21,792 bases of DNA, from assembly GCA_964568815.1 (NCBI GenBank), contig CAZMRY010000022.1:1-21792 (forward strand), given 5' to 3'. The DNA comes from RGIG8700 sp964568815. GTDB taxonomy: Bacteria > Bacillota > Clostridia > RGIG6154. The translations under genes and the position numbers were made by a program. Of the stretch, positions 14,601 through 21,775 are shown in pieces. The notes beneath the pieces are model-generated. The model saw nothing but the letters and a program-made list of their open reading frames with translations, had not been told where the DNA came from and ran no database searches. The first letter of the stretch is position 1, and each line of letters begins with the position of its first letter.

Positions 14601-15099
14601 CTCCGAAAATATTTATAAACTGATTGATTTTTTCTACTGCACCAACTGTGTCATTATTAATGAGCAGTTTAGGAATATCACCTGCAAGACATGCAGACAG
14701 TGCTATAATTCCATCGCTGTATTTACTCAAAAGTTTCGTATCTACTCTTGGTTTATAGTAAAATCCGTCAACATAGCTTTCAGACACAATTTTCATAAGA
14801 TTGTTATATCCTGTGTTGTTCTTTGCAAGTAAAACAAGATGACCATAATTACTGTCATATTCAGGGCTTTTATCATAAAGTGTTCTGGCGGCAGTATAAA
14901 CTTCACATCCTATTATTGGCTTAATTCCTATTTTCTTTGCATATCTGTAAAAATCTATAACACCGCACATAGAACCATGATCAGTTATTGCAACAGATGT
15001 CTGTCCAAGTTCTTTTGCTCTGTCAAGAACTTTTTCAATTTTTGCCGCACCATCAAGCAAGCTATACTCTGTATGAAGGTGTAAATGTGTAAATGCCAT
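11650..15099 (-). CDS. dnaE: DNA polymerase III alpha subunit, DnaE type
   Basis: This is a replicative DNA polymerase of 1149 aa. The N-terminal PHP domain (1 to about 280) starts with HLHLHTEYSLLDGA and keeps its metal ligands (ITDHGSMCG, GCEVY, TNDVHY). The polymerase core has VGPGRGSAAGS (353-363), the catalytic pair Asp396 and Asp398 in MPDIDMDF, and the third acid Asp548 in LLKMDFLGLRT. The fingers and helix-hairpin-helix region follow (for example RPGPMDSIPMY, CIVYQEQVM, FNKSHAAAYAVVAYRTA). An OB-fold lies near 985-1075. No separate exonuclease domain is inserted, so this is DnaE and not PolC. In Firmicutes with PolC, DnaE extends primers; whether PolC is present cannot be seen. The ATG at 15099 has AGGAGA upstream, 9 bases after whiA. 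Confidence 0.97.
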   Translation of the reverse strand: MAFTHLHLHTEYSLLDGAAKIEKVLDRAKELGQTSVAITDHGSMCGVIDFYRYAKKIGIKPIIGCEVYTAARTLYDKSPEYDSNYGHLVLLAKNNTGYNNLMKIVSESYVDGFYYKPRVDTKLLSKYSDGIIALSACLAGDIPKLLINNDTVGAVEKINQFINIFGEENFFLEIQDHGLEDQKKVNLQLIDLAKQMNLKLVATNDVHYVKQEDSFVQDVLMCIQMGKEVDDPYRLKYETDQFYLKSEEEMIEIFGQVPGAIENTQMIADMCNVEFCFDERHLPEFKLPDGEASSYEYLEKLCYSGFSDRYGDNPEAEERLKYELDVINKMGFTDYFLIVWDLIRFARDNDIPVGPGRGSAAGSIVSYCLRITDIDPLKYALIFERFLNSERVSMPDIDMDFCYERRQEVIDYATRRYGEDHVAQIITFGTLAAKAAIKDVGRALGMPYAVCDEVAKMIPNELKITIEKALKMNKKLLESYETDAKIKKLIDTAMAVEGMPRHASTHAAGVVITGSPVSDYVPLYRNGDLISTQFPMTTLEELGLLKMDFLGLRTLTVIKDAVDLAGEIDDIEKIDFNHPDVFEMIGNGDTEGVFQLESAGMKKFMKELKPRTLEDIIAGISLYRPGPMDSIPMYVYNKNHIDKVTYLHPSLEPILKVTYGCIVYQEQVMEIVRKLAGFSMGQADQVRRAMSKKKEKEMVRVRKEFIHGIVDDNGNVIVPGAVRNGVSEEIANEIIDKIMDFAKYAFNKSHAAAYAVVAYRTAFLKAKYPVQFMAALMSSFIENTEKIAEYIELCRKMGMEVKEPNINKSILTFSVEENNIRYGLAAVKNVGRNFVKDLIEERSKNGEFKDFKDFCMRMVTYGSINKKAVESLIKCGAFDCLGVLRSQLMLTYVEFMKNAIDINRSKVEGQMSIFATASGNDDFAVIKLPDIPEMDIEEKLKNEKETLGIYISGHPLDKVKGLYESRVSCNSSMIRKAGTEESDLTDNDSVIFAAVTESKKEIFTKRNDKMAFMRVADKYGSVETVLFGNVYERFEKLTEEGSLIMVHGKVNARDEKEPVVLVDKIEPLDAAILSKKLYLRITNENKDKLNDVLSLAKRNRGNIPILLYFEDEKVTKRTDMEYWVKDTYELSNSFRKILGEENVKYVSKS

Positions 15100-15108
15100 A
15101 GTTTTCTC

Positions 15109-15999
15109 CTATTCTTTGATAGACTCAGCTATCTCATATAATTTCTTGAACTTATGATTAACTCCAGATTTGCTTAATGGTTTTGTCATCATCGTTCCTA
15201 ATTCTTTTAATGAACATTCATTTTCGAGCCTTAATATTGCAAGTTCTCTTAGTGAAGCTTCAAGAGAATCCAAACCGATATTTTGTTGAATTTTTTTAAT
15301 TATTCTTCTCTGTTCCGCTGCAGCATCAGATGTCTTATTTATATTAGCACTCTCAAGATTGACAGTTCTGATAATATTATTTTTAAAAACCTTATAAATT
15401 TTAACTCTCTGAATTTCCATCATAGAGTTTGTAGCACCGACATAACCTACAAGGTCTGATATATTATCTGAGTCTTTAATATAAACAACTTTATTATTTC
15501 TTCTGTTTAAAATACCTGCTTTAATATCAACTTGACCGAGTAATTCTTTCATAAATTCTGCTTTTTCGTCGTTATTTGTAGAAATTTCAAGGTGGTAAGA
15601 CTTTTGGGGGTCATTACAGGAACCTGAAACAAGAAATGCCCCTCTTAAAAATGCCTTCTTACAGCAAAACTTTTCTATGATATCATTTCTGACACCATTC
15701 TCATTTATCCCAAGCTTACCAAAAACTTTTGAAATTTCTTCATTGTCAGCTATCATTATTTTATAAACTTTTCTTGTGTTTCCTGATCTAATTACTTCGC
15801 ATTTAATATTTAAACATATTCGTGCAAGTCTGTATATTCTTTTAGCAACATACGAAGCTTCTGTTTTAACCAAAAGCTTATTATTTTTCAGAACAGAAGC
15901 ATAACAAATCACCCCTGCCAGTTCCGCTAGAGAACAACAGGGGGCTTTAATTGGAACATTACATATTTCTCTTTTAATTTCAGAAGCAAAAGATGGCAT
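15109..15999 (-). CDS. whiA: DNA-binding protein WhiA
   Basis: This is a DNA-binding regulator of 296 aa, linked to cell division and chromosome segregation in Bacillus and to sporulation in Streptomyces. The N-terminal WhiA motif SFASEIKREICNV is present. The LAGLIDADG-like homing-endonuclease fold spans about 20-190 without catalytic acids of a nuclease, containing KAFLRGAFLVSGSCNDPQKSYHLE. The C-terminal helix-turn-helix is at about 225-290 (LRELAILRLENECSLKELG, SKSGVNHKFKKL). The ATG overlaps the rapZ stop as TAATG. Gene order rapZ-whiA-dnaE resembles other Clostridia but lacks yvcK between rapZ and whiA. Confidence 0.95.
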   Translation of the reverse strand: MPSFASEIKREICNVPIKAPCCSLAELAGVICYASVLKNNKLLVKTEASYVAKRIYRLARICLNIKCEVIRSGNTRKVYKIMIADNEEISKVFGKLGINENGVRNDIIEKFCCKKAFLRGAFLVSGSCNDPQKSYHLEISTNNDEKAEFMKELLGQVDIKAGILNRRNNKVVYIKDSDNISDLVGYVGATNSMMEIQRVKIYKVFKNNIIRTVNLESANINKTSDAAAEQRRIIKKIQQNIGLDSLEASLRELAILRLENECSLKELGTMMTKPLSKSGVNHKFKKLYEIAESIKE

Positions 16000-16865
16000 T
16001 AATTTCTTCCGTCCTTTTCAATATCTCTGTGATGTTTAATAACTTTAAATTTACTTGAACAGAGTCTCTCGTATAACTTTTCAGCTATGGTAACAGAGCG
16101 ATGCATTCCACCTGTACAACCAATAGCAATTACAAGTTGAGACTTCCCTTCTTCCTGATAATATGGTACAAGATATGTTATCATATCGTATAGTTTTTCA
16201 AGAAATTCTGCTGTCTGAGGCCATTTGAGTACAAAATTCTGCACTTCCTCCTGCAAGCCATTTTTACATTTAAGTTCCTCAATGTAAAAAGGATTTGGTA
16301 AAAATCTCACATCAAACAGAAGATCTGCATCATTTGGTATTGAATATTTAAAACCAAATGACATAATGTCTATAAGTAACCCCTCTGATGATTTACTGTC
16401 ATCAAATATATCTTTTAGTGCTTTTTTTAACTGTTGTGCAATAAAATCCGAAGTATCAATGTGATAATCTGCTTTACTTTTGATTTCACTGAGCAATTGT
16501 TTTTCTTTAACAATTCCTTCTTTGATTTTTCCTTCAGGAGAAAGAGGATGTTTTCTTCTTGTTTCTTTATATCTTTTTACTAAAACATCTTCATTCGCAT
16601 CAAGAAATAATATTTCGGGCTTTATTCCCATAATTTCAAGCTCATCAACAGCTTTATATACTTCATTAAACATTTCTCTGCCTCTTGTATCAACTACAAT
16701 GGCGGCGTTTGTAATCATTCCAGAAGATTTTAAACATATTTCAGCAAATTTGGGTATAAGTATCGGCGGTATATTGTCAACACAGTAAAAACTCATATCT
16801 TCAAAGCATTTGATTGCCTGTGATTTACCTGCGCCGGACATACCGGTTACAATTACAAATCGCAA
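15999..16865 (-). CDS. rapZ: RNase adapter protein RapZ (YvcJ-type nucleotide-binding protein)
   Basis: This is a P-loop nucleotide-binding protein of 288 aa. The Walker A motif GMSGAGKS is at residues 8-15. It is followed by the family signature FYCVDNIPPILIPKF, then VVDTRGREMF, LEIMGIKPEILFLDA and RRKHPLSPEG. The C-terminal domain has GFKYSIPNDADLLFDVRFLPNPF and the strongly conserved AIGCTGGMHRSVTIAEKL. In E. coli RapZ controls GlmZ RNA and glucosamine-6-phosphate synthesis; in Firmicutes the partner RNA is not known. The start is TTG at 16865 with GGGGTG upstream, 11 bases after trmL. whiA follows with a one-base overlap. Confidence 0.95.
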   Translation of the reverse strand: MRFVIVTGMSGAGKSQAIKCFEDMSFYCVDNIPPILIPKFAEICLKSSGMITNAAIVVDTRGREMFNEVYKAVDELEIMGIKPEILFLDANEDVLVKRYKETRRKHPLSPEGKIKEGIVKEKQLLSEIKSKADYHIDTSDFIAQQLKKALKDIFDDSKSSEGLLIDIMSFGFKYSIPNDADLLFDVRFLPNPFYIEELKCKNGLQEEVQNFVLKWPQTAEFLEKLYDMITYLVPYYQEEGKSQLVIAIGCTGGMHRSVTIAEKLYERLCSSKFKVIKHHRDIEKDGRN

Positions 16866-16876
16866 ATCCTACACCC

Positions 16877-17374
16877 CTACCAGTCAAATTTTGTTAAATT
16901 ACCTTCACACTTCAATTCCGGGAATTTCCATTGTCTTAAAACCTCATATACCGCTATAGCTACAGTATTTGAAAGATTAAGGCTTCTTGCTTCTCCCTGC
17001 ATAGGAAGTCGCACACACTTGTCTTTATTATTATGAAGTATCTCTTCATTAATACCGGCATCTTCCCTGCCAAATACAAGATAACAGTTATCAGGATATT
17101 CTATATCTGAATATATATTTAATGCCTTTGTTGTAAAATAATACAAGTCAGCATCTTTATTTTTCTCATAAAAATCATTAACAGATGTGTAAAACTTAAC
17201 TTCTAAGAATTGCCAATAATCAAGACCTGCACGCTTAAGCTTTTTATCATCCCAGACAAATCCTGTTGGACCAACAACATGAAGTGCAGCATTTGTGGCA
17301 GCACATGTTCTTATGATGTTACCTGTGTTTTGCGGAATTTGTGGCTCAAAAAGCACAATATTAAGTTTACTCAT
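16877..17374 (-). CDS. trmL: tRNA (cytidine/uridine(34)-2'-O)-methyltransferase TrmL, SPOUT family
   Basis: This enzyme methylates the 2'-OH of the wobble nucleotide of tRNA-Leu isoacceptors using S-adenosylmethionine. At 165 aa it is a minimal SPOUT (SpoU-type) enzyme. Motif 1 is NIVLFEPQIPQNTGNIIRTC with the catalytic Asn/Arg. The central signature is VGPTGFVWDDKKLKRAGLDY. The trefoil-knot motifs are YLVFGREDAGI and VRLPMQGEARSLNLSNTVAI. The ATG at 17374 is preceded by GGGAAG and overlaps the yebC end by 8 bases. Longer in-frame starts upstream lie inside yebC and are unlikely. Confidence 0.93.
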   Translation of the reverse strand: MSKLNIVLFEPQIPQNTGNIIRTCAATNAALHVVGPTGFVWDDKKLKRAGLDYWQFLEVKFYTSVNDFYEKNKDADLYYFTTKALNIYSDIEYPDNCYLVFGREDAGINEEILHNNKDKCVRLPMQGEARSLNLSNTVAIAVYEVLRQWKFPELKCEGNLTKFDW

Positions 17375-18101
17375 TCTCTTCCCAGTTATGATAGATGTCC
17401 TGAACATCGTCATCTTCTTCAAGAGCATCTATAAGTTTATTCATATTTTTTATATCATCTTCATTTGTAAGCGTTACAGTTGTCTGTGGTACATTTTCAA
17501 CCTGTGCAGATGCAAACTTATAGCCGTCAGCCTCAAGTGCATCACAAACTGCTGTAAAGTCATCCGGTTCAGTTGATATTTCAAAATATGCATCCTCAGC
17601 CATAAAATCAGCTGCTCCTGCTTCAAGAGCTTGCATCATAAGTGTTTCTTCATCAATTTCATTTTCTTCGTTATCGATGATAATTATGCCTTTTTTATCA
17701 AACATAAAACCAACACAGCCAACCTGACCAAGATTTCCGCCAAATTTATCGAAATAATGACGCATAGATGACGCAGTTCTGTTTCTGTTGTCTGTTAGTG
17801 TTTCAACTATAACTGCAACACCTGATGGACCGTAACCTTCATATGTAATACTTTCGTAGTTACTGCCATCGCCGTCTCCAGCTGCTTTCTTAATACTTCT
17901 GTCAATATTATCGTTAGGAACATTAAGTGATTTAGCTTTTGCTATTACATCTTTAAGTTTCGCATTGTTAGCTGGATCCGGACCACCGGCTTTAACAGCA
18001 ACAGCAATTTCTCTGCCTATTTTGGTAAAGATTTTAGCTCTCTGGCTGTCACTTTTCTCCTTTTTGTTTTTAATATTATTCCATTTACTATGTCCTGACA
18101 T
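17367..18101 (-). CDS. yebC: YebC/PmpR family protein
   Basis: This is a 244-aa YebC-family protein starting with the hallmark SGHSKWNNIKNKKEKSDSQR. It continues with the conserved AKIFTKIGREIAVAVKAGG, LNVPNDNIDRSIKKA, YEGYGPSGVAVIVETLTDN and RNRTASSMRHYFDKFGGNLG. It was long annotated as a transcriptional regulator. More recent work on the family shows a ribosome-associated role in relieving stalling at proline-rich stretches. The acidic C-terminus (ALEEDDDVQDIYHNWEENE) is typical. AAAGGATGAG precedes the ATG. It lies between queH and trmL in the same transcript. Confidence 0.95.
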   Translation of the reverse strand: MSGHSKWNNIKNKKEKSDSQRAKIFTKIGREIAVAVKAGGPDPANNAKLKDVIAKAKSLNVPNDNIDRSIKKAAGDGDGSNYESITYEGYGPSGVAVIVETLTDNRNRTASSMRHYFDKFGGNLGQVGCVGFMFDKKGIIIIDNEENEIDEETLMMQALEAGAADFMAEDAYFEISTEPDDFTAVCDALEADGYKFASAQVENVPQTTVTLTNEDDIKNMNKLIDALEEDDDVQDIYHNWEENE

Positions 18102-18131
18102 TTTATCTCATCCTTTCAAAAACTAATTGTA

Positions 18132-18758
18132 TCATATTTTTGCATCTTTATCAAGGTTATTTTTTGAAAACACACATCCGCAAAAATTTTGTCTGTAAAG
18201 TTCATATTCTTCCGATAGCTGACATGACCTTAAATATCCGTTTTTTTTCTTAAAATCGGAAAACAAATAGTTAACACCATATTTTTCTGAAATTTCTCTC
18301 CCAATCTCATTTATTAGTTGAGAATTTTTAAGAGGACTGATTGTAAGAGTTGTAGTAAAGTAATCAAATCCGTTGTTTTCTGCATACATAGCTGTCTTAT
18401 CAAGTCTGAGCCTGAAACACTCAGTACATCTCTTGCCACACTCAGGCTCCTTTTCAAGACCTTTTGCTATATTGTAAAACTCTTCAGGCTCGTAATCTGC
18501 AATCACACACTTTACTTTATTTTTTAGCGGCATACTCTCAATAAGTCTTATCTGTTCCTTAGAGCGTTTAACATATTCATCATTTGTGTCAATGTTAGGG
18601 TTGTAGTAATATACAGTTATATCAAAGTATTCACTGAGATATTCAATAACATAGCTTGAACAAGGTGCACAACAGGAATGAAGAAGCAAAGTCGGTACAT
18701 CTTTTTCAGATATGTTATTAATTATTTTGTCTGTTTCAAGCTGATAGTTGATTTTCAT
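18132..18758 (-). CDS. queH: Epoxyqueuosine reductase QueH
   Basis: This enzyme performs the last step of queuosine synthesis, reducing epoxyqueuosine in tRNA. It is the non-cobalamin enzyme (former DUF208), unrelated to QueG. At 208 aa it carries the expected cysteine set: LLLHSCCAPC (Cys29, Cys30, Cys33), the cluster ECGKRCTEC (Cys107, Cys111, Cys114), SCQLS (Cys179) and FCGC (Cys193, Cys195). These fit an iron-sulfur cluster plus redox-active pair. FRLRLDKTA and FTTTLTISPLKN are family motifs. The ATG at 18758 is preceded by GGTGA. It heads the run queH-yebC-trmL-rapZ-whiA-dnaE. Confidence 0.95.
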   Translation of the reverse strand: MKINYQLETDKIINNISEKDVPTLLLHSCCAPCSSYVIEYLSEYFDITVYYYNPNIDTNDEYVKRSKEQIRLIESMPLKNKVKCVIADYEPEEFYNIAKGLEKEPECGKRCTECFRLRLDKTAMYAENNGFDYFTTTLTISPLKNSQLINEIGREISEKYGVNYLFSDFKKKNGYLRSCQLSEEYELYRQNFCGCVFSKNNLDKDAKI

Positions 18759-18773
18759 ATTATCACCGCATAC

Positions 18774-18802
18774 ATTTTAACAAAAAAAGCTTGCAAATGC
18801 AA
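18774..18802 (-). promoter_or_regulatory. Probable sigma-A promoter of queH lying inside the spoIVA terminator
   Basis: The minus strand has TTGCAT (18802-18797), a 17-base spacer and TAAAAT (18779-18774). The -35 box and spacer are the loop, arm and T-tract of the spoIVA terminator. Confidence 0.55.
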
Positions 18803-18809
18803 GCTTTTT
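18784..18809 (-). terminator. Terminator of spoIVA
   Basis: The palindrome AAAAAGCTTGCA / TGCAAGCTTTTT on the minus strand is followed by further T (seven in all). It overlaps the spoIVA stop codon (18808-18810). Confidence 0.88.
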
Positions 18810-20283
18810 AAAGAATTATACAAATTAGTCCGCCACTGCCGTCGTTGATTATTTTCTGAAGTGTTTCCTGCAGTTTCATTTGGGCGTCATCAGGCATATT
18901 ATACAGCTTATTATTAATTCCATCTTTAACCAGTTCGTGTAACGATTTACCAAAAATATTACTATTCCATATTTGATCAGGATCAGTTTCAAATTCACTT
19001 AAAATATGATTTACAAGCTCTTCCGACTGTTTTTCTGTACCTACAATTGGATTTACTTCCGTACATATATCAGCAGAAATCATATGAATTGATGGTGCAG
19101 AGGCCTTTAATTTTATTCCATATCTTCCGCCTTGCTTAACAATTTCAGGTTGTGCAAGCTTCATATCTTCAAGTGAAGGAGAAACAATACCGTAGCCTTT
19201 TTGTCTCACTTCATCAAGTGCAGTTGAAATTCTGTCATAATCTTTCTTAACATTAGATAAACTGCTGATAAGATTCATAAGGCTTTCCTGTCCTGTAATT
19301 TCAAAACCTGATTTTTCGCCAAGTATTTTATAAAACAAATCTTCTTTAACAGATACTTTTACATTAACAGAGCCTTTTCCCATATCTGCAACATCTGTAT
19401 AACTATCAGTTATGTATTCAACCGTAGATAATTTATTGCATACATCATCAAGTTCTCTTATTTTAATTGCTGTAGGCACATTTTCATTAACACTGTCTAC
19501 AAAAGAACTGTAAAGCCAGTGTTCAATATCAAGGCATTCAACCCATTCAGGTAATGTAAAGCTTATTTCCTTTACAGGAAATTCATTTAATATACATTCA
19601 AGCACATATGAAATACTGTTATGATTCATTGTTGCACAGTTCATAGCAATAACAGGACAGTTGTACTTTAAAATCATATCTTCTTTCATCTTTACGGTTT
19701 CGTTAGAGTCAGGACTGATACTGTTTAAAAGTATAACAAAAGGTTTATTAATACTTTTTAATTCTGAAACAACTTTTTCTTCTGCCTCAATGTAACTTTG
19801 TCTTGGAATATCACATATACTCCCGTCTGTAGTTACAAGAAGACCGATTGTTGAATGTTCATCAATAACTTTTTTAGTACCTATTTCTGCCGCCTGAACA
19901 AATGTCATCTGATTATCCGACCAAGGAGTAGATACCATTCTTTCTGAACCCTCTTCTATATAACCAAGGGAATCCTTTACAACATATCCAACACAATCAA
20001 TCATTTTAACATTAAACCCTGTTTTACCGTCAAGTTTAACAGATACCGATTCCTCCGGGATAAACTTTGGTTCTGTAGTCATAATTGTTCTGCCTGCACC
20101 GCTTTGAGGCAATTCATCAATTGCCCTTTGTTTCTTATTCTCGTCATTTATGTTTGGAATTACCATTTCCTCCATAAATCTTTTTATAAATGTTGATTTA
20201 CCTGTACGTACAGGACCTACAACACCTATATAGATATTTCCCTGAGTTCTTTGTGCAATATCTTCATATATATTTCTGTCCAT
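18808..20283 (-). CDS. spoIVA: Stage IV sporulation protein A (spore coat morphogenetic ATPase)
   Basis: This is a coat-base ATPase that polymerises on the forespore surface in spore formers. At 491 aa it is almost exactly the length of the B. subtilis protein (492). The N-terminal TRAFAC-type P-loop is GPVRTGKS (23-30). It is followed by the switch-like GAGRTIMTTEPKFIP and the Walker B region VKMIDCVGYVV. The middle domain and the C-terminal forespore-anchoring region end in GGLICIIL, close to the conserved hydrophobic tail. AGGAGG precedes the ATG at 20283. I did not find a convincing sigma-E promoter in the short upstream region. Confidence 0.97.
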   Translation of the reverse strand: MDRNIYEDIAQRTQGNIYIGVVGPVRTGKSTFIKRFMEEMVIPNINDENKKQRAIDELPQSGAGRTIMTTEPKFIPEESVSVKLDGKTGFNVKMIDCVGYVVKDSLGYIEEGSERMVSTPWSDNQMTFVQAAEIGTKKVIDEHSTIGLLVTTDGSICDIPRQSYIEAEEKVVSELKSINKPFVILLNSISPDSNETVKMKEDMILKYNCPVIAMNCATMNHNSISYVLECILNEFPVKEISFTLPEWVECLDIEHWLYSSFVDSVNENVPTAIKIRELDDVCNKLSTVEYITDSYTDVADMGKGSVNVKVSVKEDLFYKILGEKSGFEITGQESLMNLISSLSNVKKDYDRISTALDEVRQKGYGIVSPSLEDMKLAQPEIVKQGGRYGIKLKASAPSIHMISADICTEVNPIVGTEKQSEELVNHILSEFETDPDQIWNSNIFGKSLHELVKDGINNKLYNMPDDAQMKLQETLQKIINDGSGGLICIIL

Positions 20284-20332
20284 TTATTTCCTCCTATAAC
20301 TGTACTTTTTGCTAAAGTATATTCAGAAGAAC

Positions 20333-20366
20333 AAAAAAATATCACCCTGAACGAGTGATATTTTTT
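20333..20366. terminator. Bidirectional terminator between the SLH-protein gene and spoIVA
   Basis: A 12-bp stem AAAAAATATCAC / GTGATATTTTTT surrounds a 9-base loop, with T-tracts on both strands. It probably ends the SLH-gene transcript. Confidence 0.85.
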
Positions 20367-20390
20367 GTTTTGTGCAGAAGATTATAAAAT

Positions 20391-20439
20391 CCCCTCGCCA
20401 CCGTATGCTGTGGCCCTCTCCCCTTTAGACAAGGGCGCT
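20391..20439. repeat. GC-rich double-hairpin element (possible dispersed intergenic repeat)
   Basis: This block of about 49 bases is much richer in GC than its surroundings. It contains GCCAC/GTGGC (20397-20414) and CCCTT/AAGGG around the loop TAGAC (20421-20435). The wording (CCCTCTCCCCTTTAGACAAGG) is like short palindromic repeats often seen between genes in clostridial genomes. Only one copy is in the window, so its repeated nature is inferred. Confidence 0.45.
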
Positions 20440-20451
20440 GATATGTATTAT

Positions 20452-21684
20452 TTATTTTACAACTTTTATAATTTCATCATATGCCCAGTGCTGCGAGCCG
20501 TCTGCATTTTCAAGGTCTGTTGGGAGCTTTTCTGATGCATCAGCATCAACAGAAATTATTCTGTTAATAAATGCAACTACTTCTGCTCTTGTTACTTTAC
20601 CTTCAGGTCTGAATGTAAATGTTCCGTCTGCTTCTGCGTAACCTTTTGTATATCCGCCTGAAACAAATGTCTTGATATAATTTTCAGCCCAGTGACCTGA
20701 AATGTCTGTGAAATCAGCTGTAGCTGTTTCATCAAGCTTCATATCAAAAGCTACAGCTAAAATTTTAACAAATTCTGCTCTTGTAATTGTGTTTTCGCCT
20801 TTGAATGTTTTATCTTCATAACCATTAAGAATTTTTGCTGTAACGAATTTCTGAACAATCTCTTTATATTCTTCAGTTACATCAGCAAATGCAGGTGCAA
20901 ACTCATCTGATGTGATTTCAAAAAGATTATTAAGAGCTGCAATTACTTCATATCTTGTTGCAGGAGCATCAGGCTTGAATGTTTCGTCTTCATACATAGC
21001 CATATACTTAACCTTATTCTGCTCTTCAACATTTTTAACTTCTGCTGTGTAAACTTTGCCAATCATAGAATCGATAACAGCATCAACAAATTCTTTGTCT
21101 ACAGTAGCATCTCCGCCTGCACTTGGTGTTTCAACCTCAGGTTCATCATATTCACCAGGCTCAGGTTCTCTTTCTGTTGTTGGTGCTGTAACTGTTACAG
21201 ATGTACCTGCTGTAAATGGAACTTTGTCGTATGAATCTGTTCCAAATAACATACCATCATTTAACACAGTAATAAGCGTTTCTTTATTTTGTTTCTCTAA
21301 AGGAATAGCTTCTTTATATTCAAAATGGATTGTAAATATTTTGCCATTTTCTTTGATATCACCACTAGTAGTATAATATAAGAATGAAACTGTATTTTTC
21401 TTTTCATGATCTCTATTTGTATCTTCAATATTACTGATAAAATTACCTGTCTTTATTATATCATTTTTTGAATAATCTATCGCGGTTATTACATATTTAT
21501 CAAATTCCACATCAAATTCAAATGTCGCAAATCCCGGATTTCCTTCAAGAGAAACTTCTACATCAAATGTAGTATCATCAACAGGAACATATGTAAGATT
21601 TACTTTTGGTGAGTTTGCCATTACTACAGTTGTCATAGTTAACATCATTGCAAGTGTAAGTATTAAAGAAATTATTTTTTTCAT
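20452..21684 (-). CDS. Secreted cohesin-fold and S-layer homology (SLH) domain protein
   Basis: This is a 410-aa exported protein. It has a signal peptide (1-23, MKKIISLILTLAMM...VVMA). A beta-rich domain of cohesin type (about 24-165) contains FDVEVSLEGNPGFATFEFDV and ENGKIFTIHFEY. A Pro/Glu-rich linker follows (166-194). SLH repeats occupy about 220-410: DETFKPDAPATRYEVI, FADVTEEYKEIV...NGYEDKTFKGENTITRAEFV, and FTDISGHWAENYI...DGTFTFRPEGKVTRAEVV. A last half-repeat ends in SQHWAYDEIIKVVK. SLH repeats bind pyruvylated cell-wall polymer, so it is likely wall-anchored. The cohesin-like part may bind a dockerin protein or be purely structural. The ATG at 21684 has AGAGGT upstream; the frame stays open to the edge but the signal peptide fixes the start. 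Confidence 0.88.
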   Translation of the reverse strand: MKKIISLILTLAMMLTMTTVVMANSPKVNLTYVPVDDTTFDVEVSLEGNPGFATFEFDVEFDKYVITAIDYSKNDIIKTGNFISNIEDTNRDHEKKNTVSFLYYTTSGDIKENGKIFTIHFEYKEAIPLEKQNKETLITVLNDGMLFGTDSYDKVPFTAGTSVTVTAPTTEREPEPGEYDEPEVETPSAGGDATVDKEFVDAVIDSMIGKVYTAEVKNVEEQNKVKYMAMYEDETFKPDAPATRYEVIAALNNLFEITSDEFAPAFADVTEEYKEIVQKFVTAKILNGYEDKTFKGENTITRAEFVKILAVAFDMKLDETATADFTDISGHWAENYIKTFVSGGYTKGYAEADGTFTFRPEGKVTRAEVVAFINRIISVDADASEKLPTDLENADGSQHWAYDEIIKVVK

Positions 21685-21719
21685 ATTATGTACCTCTTTT
21701 CTATATTCATTGTAAATAT

Positions 21720-21748
21720 ATTTTAACACATTTTTATTCTGTTGTAAA
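21720..21748 (-). promoter_or_regulatory. Sigma-A promoter of the SLH-protein gene
   Basis: The minus strand carries TTTACA (21748-21743), a 17-base spacer and TAAAAT (21725-21720), about 36 bases before the ATG at 21684. Confidence 0.72.
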
Positions 21749-21775
21749 TAGAAAATTAGTGAATAATGAAAGAAA

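Noticed and set aside
20284..20332. Sigma-E promoter for spoIVA
   Set aside because: GAATATA and a TACAGT element are present on the minus strand, but the spacing of 11 bases is too short for the usual sigma-E 13-15 and the -10 match is incomplete.
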